Positions 21,064-30,796 of a DNA stretch of 64,000 nucleotides are shown here, in pieces (position 1 is the stretch's first letter; each line of letters opens with the position of its first letter). The notes under the pieces were generated by a model, which saw only the letters and a list, made by a program, of their open reading frames with translations, made no database searches and was not told where the DNA came from. Location of the stretch: contig NZ_JAGGQQ010000001.1 of NCBI RefSeq assembly GCF_018613195.1, forward strand, positions 44,857 through 108,856, in the 5' to 3' direction. Both the position numbers and the translations under genes were made by a program. The DNA is from Bacillus sp. ISL-45 (lineage in GTDB: Bacteria; Bacillota; Bacilli; Bacillales; Cytobacillaceae).

Positions 21064-21414
21064 TCATCCTTTTTCTAAATACTCTGCATGAACATCAATA
21101 TTTGCGCCAATTAAAACTGTAGCAAGGTGATTTTCCGGTGCCGTAGCCACTTCCCTGTACATCCTGTCAATATACAAATGGTTCGCCTCAGGAAATTCCC
21201 TTTTAAATTGCTTTCTCAATTTTTCCCCTGACGCATCTGCATCCACGAGGATATATACATCTTTATCAAAAAGGGAATCAATCAGTTCATCAAGCTTCGA
21301 AACACCAATAGTCCCATTAGTACAAATAATTTCAACCGGTTCATTTAGCACGGTTTGAACTTTCTTTTTGTCTGACGAACCCTCTACTATGATCACCTTG
21401 TGATTTTCGTCCAT
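21064..21414 (-). CDS. yusF: Toprim domain protein YusF
   Basis: A 116-residue stand-alone Toprim domain. The catalytic glutamate is in VIIVEGSSDKKKV near the N-terminus and the DxD in ILVDADASGEK, as in the nucleotidyl-transfer/hydrolase folds of DnaG-type primases and RNase M5. This looks like a small RNase M5-like protein but its substrate is unknown. I use the ATG at 21412-21414 (MDENHKV), 6 nt past AGGTGG. Confidence 0.86.
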   Translation of the reverse strand: MDENHKVIIVEGSSDKKKVQTVLNEPVEIICTNGTIGVSKLDELIDSLFDKDVYILVDADASGEKLRKQFKREFPEANHLYIDRMYREVATAPENHLATVLIGANIDVHAEYLEKG

Positions 21415-21567
21415 CGCCATAACCACCTATGCACCAGAGATAATTACCTTACAATATTATAAACATGAATATTGAATTTGTGCTGTTATGTTCATATTTC
21501 TATTGTCACTGTTTTTAAAGGAGATTGCAAAAAATTAGACTAGCATGCTGACAGGAAAGCTGCTTAA

Positions 21568-21700
21568 ACTTTTCTTATATGACCATATTGAGCGTTGCGC
21601 TGTGTTTTGGGTTTATAGAAACTTCCTGTGTGACCTTTTTCATGATCTAGCGTGATTTAGGGCTTATAGAATTTTCTATGTGATCTAACCAGCATTGCTT
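21568..21700. repeat. Degenerate tandem array, period about 51 bp, between yusF and yusG
   Basis: Three diverged units. The block tgacc/tgatc starts at 21580, 21631 and 21681, and ttatag at 21613 and 21664, giving steps of 50-51 bp. The third unit contains the palindrome ATAGAATTTTCTAT. The rest of the 21415-21754 gap shows no gene. Confidence 0.65.
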
Positions 21701-21719
21701 ACTTGGAGCACATAGAGAA

Positions 21720-21745
21720 AAACAGCGGCATGTCTGGCCGCTGTT
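21720..21745 (-). terminator. Terminator after yusG
   Basis: Perfect arms AACAGCGGC / GCCGCTGTT with U-rich sequence on the minus strand, 9 nt beyond the yusG stop. Confidence 0.88.
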
Positions 21746-21754
21746 CTGATTTGT

Positions 21755-21994
21755 CTAACACCAGCCGCCTTCATCACAATCAGTATACCGAGGTTGTGAT
21801 TGATCCGGCACTGATACATGCTGGTAAATCTTATTCTGTTCTGCCTCATAGTGATGCTCCAATTTCATCTGCATTCCTTCTGGAAGCTCTATGGATCCAA
21901 TGTGTTCGTTTTCCAGGTAAAGCTGTACCTGGCCGTTTTCAAGCTTTCCTGTCACTCTGTCCGTTATATCAAGCTTTTGTTGGTTCAGTGTCAT
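21755..21994 (-). CDS. yusG: YusG-like small protein (DUF2553)
   Basis: A 79-residue protein starting MTLNQQKLDITDRVTGKLEN. Sequence and position next to gcvH match B. subtilis YusG. Role unknown. The C-terminus is unusual: CDEGGWC with two cysteines. The ATG follows GGGTG at normal spacing; the open frame upstream of it is interspersed-repeat sequence and should not be included. Confidence 0.85.
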   Translation of the reverse strand: MTLNQQKLDITDRVTGKLENGQVQLYLENEHIGSIELPEGMQMKLEHHYEAEQNKIYQHVSVPDQSQPRYTDCDEGGWC

Positions 21995-22080
21995 AAGTTT
22001 CACCCTTCTTCGATAGTTGATTGCTTTTAGTTTGTCCGAATTCAGGCAATGAATTGATGGAAAAATGAAGGAGTTTATAA

Positions 22081-22262
22081 GAAAAGCGGAAGCGCCTTGT
22101 TCAGCCCTGACAAGCGTTGGAGGGCCGGCCAATGAAGTCGCTCTTTGACTTCATTGGCCGGACCGAAACGTCTCGAGCTGCTCAAAGCTAACGCCTTTCG
22201 CAAGATACTCGAGGAAGCAATAGCAGGGATGAAAACTGGTTAGGCGCTGGAGCTGGAGCTGG
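22081..22262 (+). repeat. Interspersed Bacillus-type repeat (AAGCGGAAGCGCCTTG family)
   Basis: Starts AAAAGCGGAAGCGCCTTGTT and CAGCCCTGACAAGCG, contains the strong hairpin GGCCAATGAAGTC / GACTTCATTGGCC, and ends in GGCGCTGGAGCTGGAGCTGG. Related copies lie at 29183, 50652 and 52898 in this window. It fills most of the yusG-gcvH gap. Such repeats are common between genes in bacilli; no transposase is encoded. Confidence 0.8.
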
Positions 22263-22305
22263 ACAATCTTCATCATAAAATTTCCAATAAATTATTCACA
22301 ATAGA

Positions 22306-22330
22306 AAACGCCTTGAATTATCAAGGCGTC
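22306..22330 (-). terminator. Terminator after gcvH
   Basis: Perfect arms AACGCCTTGA / TCAAGGCGT, with U-rich sequence on the minus strand, 9 nt after the gcvH stop. Confidence 0.85.
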
Positions 22331-22338
22331 AGTTTAAA

Positions 22339-22719
22339 TTATTCTTTGATCATGTCTTCGTATTGTTCAGATGTCATTAGCTTTTCAACTTCACTGTTGT
22401 CAGATAGCTCAACAGTAATCATCCAAGCTTTTTCGTATGGTGATTCGTTAACAAATTCAGGGCTGTCATTTAATTCTTCGTTAATTTCCACTACCTTGCC
22501 GCTTACTGGTGCATAAAGCTCTGATACCGTTTTTACGGATTCTACACTTCCGAATGGCTGGTCAACAGTGATTTCGTCGCCCACTTCCGGCAGTTCGACG
22601 AATACGATGTCGCCAAGTTCAGATTGCGCGAAATCTGTGATTCCGATGCGAACCTTTTCTCCTTCTACCTTTACCCATTCGTGTTCTTCAGAATAACGCA
22701 ACTCTTTCGGTGCATTCAT
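22339..22719 (-). CDS. gcvH: Glycine cleavage system H protein
   Basis: A 126-residue lipoyl carrier. The lipoylated lysine is in [18 protein letters not shown] (about residue 63). H protein shuttles the aminomethyl group between P, T and L proteins; in B. subtilis it also serves as a hub for lipoate transfer. The gene is apart from the gcvTP genes, as in B. subtilis. ATG preceded by GGAGGG. Confidence 0.97.
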   Translation of the reverse strand: MNAPKELRYSEEHEWVKVEGEKVRIGITDFAQSELGDIVFVELPEVGDEITVDQPFGSVESVKTVSELYAPVSGKVVEINEELNDSPEFVNESPYEKAWMITVELSDNSEVEKLMTSEQYEDMIKE

Positions 22720-22772
22720 TGACTATCCCTCCAATTGTATATCTCTATCGATTAATATCGATGGGACCAAAA

Positions 22773-23129
22773 TTACAGCCAGGCTTTTTCAAATTCATCC
22801 TCTTTAAAGCCTACAGTTACTTTTTCCCCGTCTGTCATCAGCGGGCGTTTGATGAGCATGCCGTCAGATGCAAGCAGTTCAAGCAGCTCATCTTTAGATG
22901 CTGTCTTGATTTTGTCTTTCATCCCCAGTTCCCTGTATTTCTGGCCGCTCGTATTGAAAAATTTCTTGATATCGAGGCCACTTTTTTCCAGCATTTCTTC
23001 CAGCTGGGATTGGGAAGGCGGGTTTTCGACAATATGTACTTCATTATAGTTTACTTCATGCTGGTCCAACCATTTTTTGGCGTTCCTGCATGTGCCGCAT
23101 TTAGGGTACCAATAAAACGTCTTTGCCAT
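22773..23129 (-). CDS. yusI: ArsC/Spx-family protein YusI
   Basis: A 118-residue thioredoxin-fold protein of the arsenate reductase/Spx family. The N-terminal motif is YWYPKCGTCRNAKKWL with CxxC, as in Spx and MgsR; the later block IKRPLM is the conserved basic region. The role is unknown; true arsenate reduction is not implied. I use the ATG at 23127-23129 (MAKTFYWYP), after GGGTGGTG. Confidence 0.88.
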   Translation of the reverse strand: MAKTFYWYPKCGTCRNAKKWLDQHEVNYNEVHIVENPPSQSQLEEMLEKSGLDIKKFFNTSGQKYRELGMKDKIKTASKDELLELLASDGMLIKRPLMTDGEKVTVGFKEDEFEKAWL

Positions 23130-23310
23130 ATTTTTCACCACCCTTTGCTAGTATCCCAATAATAAAACCCTCTAATCGGATAGTAACATAATAAGGCTGA
23201 AAAATACTAACATTCCGTGTTTAATTTCCCCGATATTTTAGGCATCCATTACTTAATTCTACATAATTCGAAAAATTCCTGCATGAATTAAAAGGCAGTC
23301 CAAAAAAGTA

Positions 23311-23342
23311 AACACTCCTCCCGGAAAACAGGAGAAGTGTTC
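23311..23342 (-). terminator. Terminator of the fadNAE operon
   Basis: Arms AACACTCCTCCCG / AGGAGAAGTGTT (near-perfect) and a U-rich tract on the minus strand, just after the fadE stop. Confidence 0.85.
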
Positions 23343-23354
23343 AAAAACATTAGA

Positions 23355-25139
23355 TTAAACGATGAAACGCTCTGCTTCGATCAGCTTTTCAGATGCTTCA
23401 CGCTTCTTCGCAATGACATTGATCGGAGTATGTCTTGTGAACTTGCGCAATGCAGAAGTCAACATGCGAAGCGCGTCGCCTTCTTCTGTTGCAACAAGAG
23501 TTTCTTTTGCGTCACGCTCGATTTCATTGAATGCTTCCTGGCAGAAGATTTGCGTGTAAAGAAGCTTTTGCTTGCTCTTTTCAAGACCTTCTTTGTCGAT
23601 CGCTTTTTCTGTACGAAGAACAGCAGATTCCATTGAATAAGCGTTAGAGATGATATCCGCGATATTAACGAGGATCTCCTGCTCTTTTTCCAATGCTTTG
23701 CCAAACTTTTGTGCAGCTAATCCAGCTGCAAGCAAGCCGATTTTCTTCGCGTTTTTAACAAGGTATTTCTCCTGTGCCAACGGCTCATCGCCTGGCTCTT
23801 CAGGCATTAGCATCATGAGCTCTTCCTGCAGCTGTTGAGCTTTTTGCAATAATGGAAGCTCGCCCTTCATAGCTTTACGCAGGAATGTTCCTGGTACCAA
23901 CAGGCGGTTGATTTCGTTCGTACCTTCGAAAATACGGTTGATCCTTGAATCACGGTAAGCTCTTTCGATTTCATACTCCTGCATGAAGCCATATCCACCG
24001 TGGATCTGTACACCTTCATCTACAACATAGTCAAGTGTTTCTGTTGCGAAGACTTTGTTCATTGAGCACTCGATTGCGTACTCAGCGATTGAGTCAGCGA
24101 CTGCTTTACCGTTGTTGATTTCTTCCTCAGACAACTGGTTCATTCTTTCTTCGAACAAGCCTACTGTACGGTATACAGAGCTCTCAGTTGCGTATATTTT
24201 GGAAGCCATTGTCGCAAGCTTCTCTTTTGTAAGGTTGAATTGTGAAATAGGTGTCTTGAACTGCTGGCGCTGGTTAGCATACTTTACAGTCAGACCGAAT
24301 GCCTGCTTGGCACCGCCAGTTGCGCCTACACCCAGCTTATAACGGCCAATGTTCAGGATATTGAATGCAATAAGGTGGCCTTTTCCAGCTTCACCAAGAA
24401 GGTTTTCGACAGGAATTTGAGCATCCTCAAGAATCAATGTACGTGTAGAAGAGCTCTTGATCCCCATTTTCTTTTCTTCTGCGCCTACTGATACTCCAGG
24501 ATATTCTCTTTCAACGATGAAAGCGGTGAATTGTTCGCCATCGATTTTAGCATAAACAACGAATACGTCCGCAAAGCCAGCGTTTGTGATCCATTGCTTT
24601 TCTCCGTTCAGAACGTAGTGAGTGCCTTCAGCATTCAGCTTAGCAGTTGTCTTAGCACCAAGTGCGTCTGATCCCGATCCTGGCTCAGTAAGAGCGTAAG
24701 CTGCAAGCTTTTCACCAGTAGCCAATGGTGGAAGATATTTTTGTTTTTGCTCTTCATTACCGAATAGAACGATTGGCAATGAACCGATTCCAACGTGTGC
24801 ACCGTGGGAGATGGAGAAACCGCCGGCAACTGCCATCTTCTCAGCGATTAAAGCTGAGCTGATTTTATCAAGGCTTAAACCGCCGTATTCTTCAGGAACG
24901 TCAGCTCCAAGAAGGCCAAGCTCTCCAGCTTCCTTCAATAGTTTCACAGTGCGGTCAAACTCATGCTGCTCGATATATTCAACCTGAGGCAATACTTCGT
25001 TCGTGACGAAATCCTCAGTTGTTTTTGCAATCATTTTATGCTCATCTGTGTAATCCTCTGGAGTGAAAACATGGTCATAAGTTACATCTTCGATTAAGAA
25101 GCTTCCGCCTTTTACAAGCTTTTCTGTTTGGTTACCCAT
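23355..25139 (-). CDS. fadE: Acyl-CoA dehydrogenase FadE (YusJ)
   Basis: A 594-residue FAD enzyme for the first step of beta-oxidation. The N-terminal and middle acyl-CoA dehydrogenase domains are clear (AYALTEPGSGSDALGAKTTA, KQWITNAGFADVFVVYAKI), and the catalytic glutamate region lies in the C-terminal block RIFEGTNEINRLLVPG. An extra C-terminal extension of about 180 residues is typical of this long subfamily. Third gene of fadN-fadA-fadE; FadR-regulated via the upstream operator. Confidence 0.95.
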   Translation of the reverse strand: MGNQTEKLVKGGSFLIEDVTYDHVFTPEDYTDEHKMIAKTTEDFVTNEVLPQVEYIEQHEFDRTVKLLKEAGELGLLGADVPEEYGGLSLDKISSALIAEKMAVAGGFSISHGAHVGIGSLPIVLFGNEEQKQKYLPPLATGEKLAAYALTEPGSGSDALGAKTTAKLNAEGTHYVLNGEKQWITNAGFADVFVVYAKIDGEQFTAFIVEREYPGVSVGAEEKKMGIKSSSTRTLILEDAQIPVENLLGEAGKGHLIAFNILNIGRYKLGVGATGGAKQAFGLTVKYANQRQQFKTPISQFNLTKEKLATMASKIYATESSVYRTVGLFEERMNQLSEEEINNGKAVADSIAEYAIECSMNKVFATETLDYVVDEGVQIHGGYGFMQEYEIERAYRDSRINRIFEGTNEINRLLVPGTFLRKAMKGELPLLQKAQQLQEELMMLMPEEPGDEPLAQEKYLVKNAKKIGLLAAGLAAQKFGKALEKEQEILVNIADIISNAYSMESAVLRTEKAIDKEGLEKSKQKLLYTQIFCQEAFNEIERDAKETLVATEEGDALRMLTSALRKFTRHTPINVIAKKREASEKLIEAERFIV

Positions 25140-25193
25140 TTATTGTTCCTCCTATCCATTTTGGGGAGAGGCTGAGGCCTCTCCATATATTGT

Positions 25194-26369
25194 TTAAAGT
25201 AGTTCAAATACTCCAGCTGCACCCATGCCGCCGCCGATACACATTGTGACGACGCCGAATTGCTCATTTCTGCGTTTCATTTCGTGGATCACCGTCAAAG
25301 TCAGCTTCGCGCCAGTTGTTCCCAGTGGGTGTCCCAATGCAATCGCTCCACCGTTCACGTTGACTTTATCTTCATCAAGACCCAGCTCGCGGATGACCTG
25401 GATTGATTGTGAAGCGAAGGCTTCGTTCAATTCGAATACACCGATATCTGAAACTTGAAGTCCAGCAAGCTTCAATGCTTTAGGGATTGCTGCCACGGGA
25501 CCGATTCCCATGATTTCAGGAGGTACTCCGCCAAGTGCGAATGACCTGAATTTAGCCAGAGGCTTCAATCCAAGAGATTCAGCTTTTTCGCGGTCCATGA
25601 CCATGACTGCCGCTGCTCCGTCACTAGTCTGTGATGAGTTACCTGCAGTTACTGTGCCGTTGATATTGAACGCCGGACGCAGCTTCGCAAGTGTTTCCAG
25701 GTTCGTGTCAGGACGTACTCCCTCATCCTGTTTGAATTGGATTGTCTTTTCAACAAGCTTATTGTCTTTTCCTACTGTACGGAGGGTTACATCGACAGGA
25801 ACGATTTCATTCTCGAATTTGCCTTCCTGGATTGCTTTTGCCGCGCGCTGATGGCTTCTTACTGCAAATGCATCCTGGTCTTCACGGGATATGCCGTACT
25901 TCTTGGCTACTTCCTCAGCTGTGTGGCCCATTCCCATATAATATTGCGGAGCACTTTCAGCCAATTTAGAATTAGGGCGGACGACATGGCCCATCATTGG
26001 AACAAGGCTCATTGATTCGGCACCACCAGCGATAATGGTGTCTGCATGGCCAAGCATGATTCTTTCCGATGCATTCGCAATAGCCTGCAGTCCTGAAGAA
26101 CAATAACGGTTGATTGTAATGGCCGGCACTTCATGTGACAGACCAGCAAGTGCACCGATATTACGCGCCATATTCAAGCCCTGTTCTGCTTCTGGCATTG
26201 CACAGCCAATGATTAAATCATCAATATTCCCTTCATAATTGCCTGCTCTTTTTAGAGTTTCTCTTACTACAAGAGCTCCAAGATCGTCAGGCCGGACATT
26301 AGCAAGAGTTCCTTTTTTTGCTTTTCCGACCGGTGTCCGTGCTCCGGCTACGATTACCGCTTCTCTCAT
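25194..26369 (-). CDS. fadA: 3-ketoacyl-CoA thiolase FadA (YusK)
   Basis: A 391-residue thiolase that splits 3-ketoacyl-CoA. The nucleophilic cysteine is in [11 protein letters not shown] (near residue 89); the histidine is in [15 protein letters not shown] and the second catalytic cysteine in [14 protein letters not shown] near the C-terminus. All are present. It lies between fadN and fadE with short gaps of about 55 nt. Confidence 0.96.
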   Translation of the reverse strand: MREAVIVAGARTPVGKAKKGTLANVRPDDLGALVVRETLKRAGNYEGNIDDLIIGCAMPEAEQGLNMARNIGALAGLSHEVPAITINRYCSSGLQAIANASERIMLGHADTIIAGGAESMSLVPMMGHVVRPNSKLAESAPQYYMGMGHTAEEVAKKYGISREDQDAFAVRSHQRAAKAIQEGKFENEIVPVDVTLRTVGKDNKLVEKTIQFKQDEGVRPDTNLETLAKLRPAFNINGTVTAGNSSQTSDGAAAVMVMDREKAESLGLKPLAKFRSFALGGVPPEIMGIGPVAAIPKALKLAGLQVSDIGVFELNEAFASQSIQVIRELGLDEDKVNVNGGAIALGHPLGTTGAKLTLTVIHEMKRRNEQFGVVTMCIGGGMGAAGVFELL

Positions 26370-26428
26370 CTCATTCCCTCTCTTTCCTTTGATGTTAAAA
26401 TATATTTCACTGTGAAACTATAAATCTA

Positions 26429-28810
26429 TTAGTTGCGCAATGGCTTGCCTTTTAAGAGCATATGCTGCATGCGCTGCTGTGATTTCGGTTCTGCCACAAG
26501 GCTTAGGAACGCTTCTCTTTCAAGGTCAAGCAAGTATTGCTCATCTACTTCGGTTCCGTATGGCACTTTTCCGCCGGCGATGACATACGCAAGCTTCTTC
26601 GCGATTTTCAAGTCATGTTCAGAAATGTAACCTGATAGATGCATCGTTTGAGCACCCAGCAGCAGGGTTGCATATCCCGGTTCGCCTGTTACAGGAACCT
26701 TCTTCCTCACAGGTGCTTTATAACCGCTTTCATATAAGTTCAATGCAGCCTGTTTGGCATCATATAACAAGTGATCGCTGTTAACGCTGATACCATCTGC
26801 TTCATTCAGGAAGTTATTTTCACGGGCCTCTTCTCCTGAAGTGGAGACTTTAGCCATTGCGATTGTTTCGAATACTTTATTCGCAACCTTTTGAAGGTCG
26901 AAATCAACGCCTTTTGGCAGTCCTTCAAGATGCTTGATATAAAGCTCCTTGTTTCCGCCGCCGCCCGGAATCAAGCCTACACCAGCTTCTACCAGACCCA
27001 TATATGTTTCCATGGATGCCTGGATATGAGCTGCCGGCAAGCACATTTCAGCGCCTCCGCCAAGCGTCATTCCAAATGGAGCAGCTACAATTGGCTTAGA
27101 GCTGTATTTGATTTTCATCGTCGTCTGCTGGAATTGGCGTACGACCATATCAAGATCCCAGATATTATCATCCTGGGCTTCCATCAGGATCATGGCAAGG
27201 TTGGCACCAACTGAGAAGTTTTTGCCCTGATTGCCGATTACAAGACCCTTAAAATTCTTTTCTACTTCATCGATCGCGAAGTTGATCATCTGAAGGATAT
27301 CTGGTCCGATTGAGTTGCTGTGTGAGTGGAATTCCAGAAGGGCGATTCCATCTCCAAGATCAATAAGGCTTGCGCCGCCATTCTTTTTAATGACACCCTT
27401 TTGCTTCTTCAAGAGCTTCAGGTTAATTGCCTTTGGATTTTCTTCTACAGCTGCGTATTCACCATTATGGTAATAGCTCAGTCTGCCATCTTCTTCTTTG
27501 TAGAATGAAGTGAAGCCTTTTTCGACCATTTCTTTTACCCACGCAGGAACAGTCTTGCCTTCAGACTCCATTTTGCTGATTGCTTTTTCGACGCCTAGTG
27601 CATCCCAAGCTTCGAAAGGCCCCATTTCCCAGCCGAATCCCCACTTCATTGCACGGTCAACCGCGACGATATCATCGGCAATTGTCCCAAGCAACTCAGC
27701 TGAGTAAACAAGCACAGGGCTGAAAATATTCCATAAAAGTTCACCGGAGCGATCCTTACCATAAACAAGCGCTTTCATTTTATTGGCAAGGCCTTTTTCC
27801 TGCTTAGCCATTTCAGTAGACGCTGTCTTTAATTTTTTACGCGGGCCGTATTCCAGTGTCTGTGGATCGAGTTCAAGAATTTCCTTGCCCTGTTTCAGGA
27901 AGAATCCCTGCCCTGACTTGCTTCCAAGCCAGCCGTTCTCAAGCATCTTCTTCATGAACTCAGGTACTTCAAAGACTTCCTTTTCTTCCCCTTCAACCTG
28001 GTCATACACGTTCTTTGCAACATGGGCGAATGTATCGAGACCAACTACATCCAGTGTTCGGAATGTTGCGCTCTTAGGACGGCCGATCATTGGGCCAGTT
28101 ACAGAGTCAACTTCACCAACACTGTAGCCGCCTTTCACCATTTCTCTTACTGTTACCAGCAATCCGTAAGTACCGATACGGTTTGCGATGAAGTTAGGTG
28201 TATCCTTCGCCTCAACGACACCTTTTCCTAGCTGGTCTTCACCGAAAGTCTTAATGAATGAAAGGACTTCAGGATCCGTATCCTTAGTAGGGATCACTTC
28301 AAGCAGCTTCAGATAGCGCGGCGGGTTGAAGAAATGCGTGCCCAGGAAATGCTTCCTGAAATCTTCGGAACGTCCTTCCGCCATTGCCTCGACTGAGATT
28401 CCTGAGGTATTTGAGCTGATGATGCTTCCCTGCTTGCGGTATTTATCTACATCAGTGAAAACTTTCTTTTTAATATCAAGGTTTTCAACCACTACTTCAA
28501 TAACCCAGTCGACATCTTTGAGTTTTTCCATATCATCTTCGAAATTGCCTGCTTCAATTAGAGCAAGATTCTTTTTGGAAGCCAAGGGTGCCGGCTTTTG
28601 CTTCAATAACTTCTGCAGTGCTCCTGCACTGATTCGATTGCGCACCTGCTTGTCATCAAGTGTCAGGCCTTTCGCTTTTTCCTGTTCCGTTAATTCCCGA
28701 GGTACAATATCCAGCAGCAATGTCGGAATCCCGATGTTTGCCAGATGTGCGGCAATCCCTGATCCCATGACACCTGAACCAAGCACCGCTGCCTTTTGAA
28801 TTTGTCGCAT
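26429..28810 (-). CDS. fadN: 3-hydroxyacyl-CoA dehydrogenase / enoyl-CoA hydratase FadN (YusL)
   Basis: A 793-residue bifunctional beta-oxidation enzyme and first gene of the operon. The N-terminal half is the NAD-binding dehydrogenase (GSGVMGSGIAAHLANIG near residue 12, then THFFNPPRYLKLLEVI), and the C-terminal half is a crotonase-type hydratase (GMTLGGGAEMCLPA near residue 600). The ATG at 28808-28810 follows a GGGGGAGA site; a TTG one codon earlier is less well placed. A FadR operator sits about 30 nt upstream. Confidence 0.95.
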   Translation of the reverse strand: MRQIQKAAVLGSGVMGSGIAAHLANIGIPTLLLDIVPRELTEQEKAKGLTLDDKQVRNRISAGALQKLLKQKPAPLASKKNLALIEAGNFEDDMEKLKDVDWVIEVVVENLDIKKKVFTDVDKYRKQGSIISSNTSGISVEAMAEGRSEDFRKHFLGTHFFNPPRYLKLLEVIPTKDTDPEVLSFIKTFGEDQLGKGVVEAKDTPNFIANRIGTYGLLVTVREMVKGGYSVGEVDSVTGPMIGRPKSATFRTLDVVGLDTFAHVAKNVYDQVEGEEKEVFEVPEFMKKMLENGWLGSKSGQGFFLKQGKEILELDPQTLEYGPRKKLKTASTEMAKQEKGLANKMKALVYGKDRSGELLWNIFSPVLVYSAELLGTIADDIVAVDRAMKWGFGWEMGPFEAWDALGVEKAISKMESEGKTVPAWVKEMVEKGFTSFYKEEDGRLSYYHNGEYAAVEENPKAINLKLLKKQKGVIKKNGGASLIDLGDGIALLEFHSHSNSIGPDILQMINFAIDEVEKNFKGLVIGNQGKNFSVGANLAMILMEAQDDNIWDLDMVVRQFQQTTMKIKYSSKPIVAAPFGMTLGGGAEMCLPAAHIQASMETYMGLVEAGVGLIPGGGGNKELYIKHLEGLPKGVDFDLQKVANKVFETIAMAKVSTSGEEARENNFLNEADGISVNSDHLLYDAKQAALNLYESGYKAPVRKKVPVTGEPGYATLLLGAQTMHLSGYISEHDLKIAKKLAYVIAGGKVPYGTEVDEQYLLDLEREAFLSLVAEPKSQQRMQHMLLKGKPLRN

Positions 28811-28838
28811 CAATTTTGTCTCCCCCTTTGACTCTTTT

Positions 28839-28856
28839 TGAATGAATACTCATTCA
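28839..28856. promoter_or_regulatory. FadR operator upstream of fadNAE
   Basis: TGAATGAATACTCATTCA is a near-perfect palindrome that matches the known B. subtilis FadR box (TGAATGA-N4-TCATTCA type) as I recall it. In that species FadR represses fad operons and long-chain acyl-CoA relieves it. Placed just upstream of fadN, it implies induction of this operon by fatty acids. Confidence 0.92.
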
Positions 28857-29050
28857 TTTTTGCACCAAAAAAAATATGCATATAAATGAGCTCTGTTAAT
28901 TACTACTATAAAATATTTAAAAAATTTCCGCAATAATAAGGTGCGGAAAAAAGAAAATTTTTTGAATCTTTAATCCCCATGCTTATTTCTCCTGACTTGG
29001 GCACTCTATAAAGGCAGTACCTTTATCTTTAAAAACACGGAGGTATGATC

Positions 29051-29182
29051 ATGGCTAGATTGAAAAAAGATCCATCCAAGGCTGGCGTCAGCGCTGCAAG
29101 TGTAAAAGGAAATGCTGGCCCGTCTATGGGTAAGGGCGGCGAAAGAAAACAGAACAGCCAGAACAGCCAGTATAAAAAATAA
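29051..29182 (+). CDS. yuzL: YuzL-like small protein
   Basis: A 43-residue protein beginning MARLKKDPSKAGVSAASVKG, rich in lysine, glycine, asparagine and glutamine. It matches the YuzL family of spore formers, whose function I do not know. The ATG at 29051 follows CGGAGGT by 6 nt; another in-frame ATG at 29045 lies too close to the site. It is encoded opposite to the fad operon, as in B. subtilis. Confidence 0.8.
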   Translation: MARLKKDPSKAGVSAASVKGNAGPSMGKGGERKQNSQNSQYKK

Positions 29183-29275
29183 AAGCGTAAGCGCCTTGGT
29201 CGGCGTAGACAAGCGTCTCTAGGAGTTAGGAGCCCCAGCTAGACAAGTCTCGAGAGGCTACGCGCTGAAGCTGGA
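29183..29275 (+). repeat. Interspersed Bacillus-type repeat, second subtype
   Basis: Begins AAGCGTAAGCGCCTTGGTCG directly at the yuzL stop, contains AGACAAGCGTCTCTAGGAG and CAGCTAGACAAGTCTCGAG, and ends GCGCTGAAGCTGGATA. It shares the AAGCG-CTAGAC-CTGAAGCTGGA layout with part of the copy at 52898-53060 (minus). Confidence 0.75.
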
Positions 29276-29320
29276 TAATTCTCAAAGTAGAGTTGTACAC
29301 CCTCCTAAATGAAATAAATA

Positions 29321-29348
29321 AAACAGGCTGACAAGTTTGTCAGCCTGA
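29321..29348 (-). terminator. Terminator after fadM
   Basis: Perfect arms CAGGCTGACAA / TTGTCAGCCTG with a small loop; a U-rich stretch follows on the minus strand. It lies 4 nt past the stop at 29352. Confidence 0.88.
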
Positions 29349-29351
29349 TCA

Positions 29352-30269
29352 TTATTTCTTTAACATTCCTTTTAAAACAAATGCCACGTTTGCCGGACGC
29401 TCTGCAAGACGGCGCATGAAGTAACCGTACCAGTCTGTTCCGAATGGGACATAAACGCGCATCGTATAGCCTTCTTCGGCAAGCTGCAGCTGCCTTTCCG
29501 GCATGATTCCAAACAGCATCTGGAATTCGAACTGGCTTTTCGGGATATTGTTTTCTTTTGCAAATTCTTTTGTAAAATTGATGATATTGTCATCATGTGA
29601 AGCAACTGCAGTGTAGTTGCCATTCATTAAGTGCATTTTGATGATTTTCTTGAAGTTCTCGTCAACATCCTTCTTCTCCGGGAAGGCCACTTCCGGCGAC
29701 TCTTTGTACGCACCCTTCACAAGGCGGAGGTTTGGAGAATATTGATTCAAATCCTCGATATCTTTTTCAGTCCTGTATAAATAAGCCTGGATGACCGTGC
29801 CGATGTTGTCATATTCGGACTTCAGCTGCTTGAAAATATCCAGAGTCCTCTGGCAGCGCTCGTAGTCCTCCATGTCGATTGTCACAAATACATTATTCTC
29901 TTTGGCTGTATCCATGATTCGGCGCATATTGTTCATGACTACTTTTTCAGAAATATCAAAGCCGAGCGAAGTCATTTTGACGCTCATCTGCGAGTTTAAT
30001 TTTTCGCGGCCAATCGCTTTTATCATTGCAATCGAGCTTTCAGCTCTCTCATTCGCTTCTCTTTCATTGTCGACAAATTCGCCAAGGAAATCGACGGTTG
30101 CCGCAAGGTTCTTGCTGTTAAGCTCTTTGATGACTTCCACTGATTGCTCGACTGTTTCGCCGGAAACGAAGCGTTTTGCCCCTAGACGAAGGCCGTATTT
30201 CTTGGCCATCTTCGTAAAAAATTTATTTTTCGATAGAAAAAGAAAGAAGTTCCTCATTAATTGTTCCAT
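29352..30269 (-). CDS. fadM: Proline dehydrogenase (FadM/PutB type)
   Basis: A 305-residue FAD enzyme that oxidises proline to pyrroline-5-carboxylate. Motifs of the TIM-barrel PRODH family are seen: the DMEDY block, RLVKGAYKES (near residue 183), and the C-terminal RVYVPFGTDWYGYFMRRLAER that binds proline. It is the equivalent of B. subtilis YusM. ATG follows GGGGAGG. Not next to a P5C dehydrogenase gene here. Confidence 0.93.
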   Translation of the reverse strand: MEQLMRNFFLFLSKNKFFTKMAKKYGLRLGAKRFVSGETVEQSVEVIKELNSKNLAATVDFLGEFVDNEREANERAESSIAMIKAIGREKLNSQMSVKMTSLGFDISEKVVMNNMRRIMDTAKENNVFVTIDMEDYERCQRTLDIFKQLKSEYDNIGTVIQAYLYRTEKDIEDLNQYSPNLRLVKGAYKESPEVAFPEKKDVDENFKKIIKMHLMNGNYTAVASHDDNIINFTKEFAKENNIPKSQFEFQMLFGIMPERQLQLAEEGYTMRVYVPFGTDWYGYFMRRLAERPANVAFVLKGMLKK

Positions 30270-30486
30270 AGCTTTTCCTCCCCTTAATGAAAACGATTAC
30301 AACACCCTTTAAAAAAATTGCTTCATCTATATATATTTTGCAAAATTATTTTATCACTTTTTATTAGCTTTGAATATTACTTTCGTAGGAAAATGTTCTT
30401 TTTTGACGAATCTTGTCCTGCATACTTTATTTCGGCCCGGGAACGATAATATCCGTAGGAATGAACATAAAACAGGAGGTTCTATT

Positions 30487-30771
30487 ATGCAGCAGCAAAA
30501 CGTGAATTTTCAAGGCCAGCAGCAAGGGGTCATGCAGACGCCGCCGTCAGTTGTATCGACTAAAGATTCTTTATACTTAACAGATATGCTTTCATGGAAC
30601 TTACTTGCGATGAAAAAAGCACATTTCTTTGCCCAACAGTGCCAGGACCAGGAGTTGAAGATGGAAATCGAAAAGTGCGGACAAATGCATCAGAGACACT
30701 ACCAGAACATCCTTACACACTTGAACAGCCCGCAAAATCAGGCATATTCCCAAACCCCAGGAATGCAATAA
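30487..30771 (+). CDS. CotF-like spore coat protein
   Basis: A 94-residue protein: a glutamine-rich N-terminal tail (MQQQNVNFQGQQQGVMQ), then a helical CotF-type domain (STKDSLYLTDMLSWNLLAMKKAHFFAQQ), and another polar tail. Similar proteins coat the spore, but the exact location is unknown. ATG follows AGGAGGT. First of a two-gene plus-strand unit; the next gene starts 25 nt later. Confidence 0.8.
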   Translation: MQQQNVNFQGQQQGVMQTPPSVVSTKDSLYLTDMLSWNLLAMKKAHFFAQQCQDQELKMEIEKCGQMHQRHYQNILTHLNSPQNQAYSQTPGMQ

Positions 30772-30796
30772 TCGAACAAGACAGGAGGAAAAGCGG

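Noticed and set aside
21995..22132. N-terminal extension of yusG
   Set aside because: The added codons lie partly in the interspersed repeat; the well-placed start is at 21992-21994.
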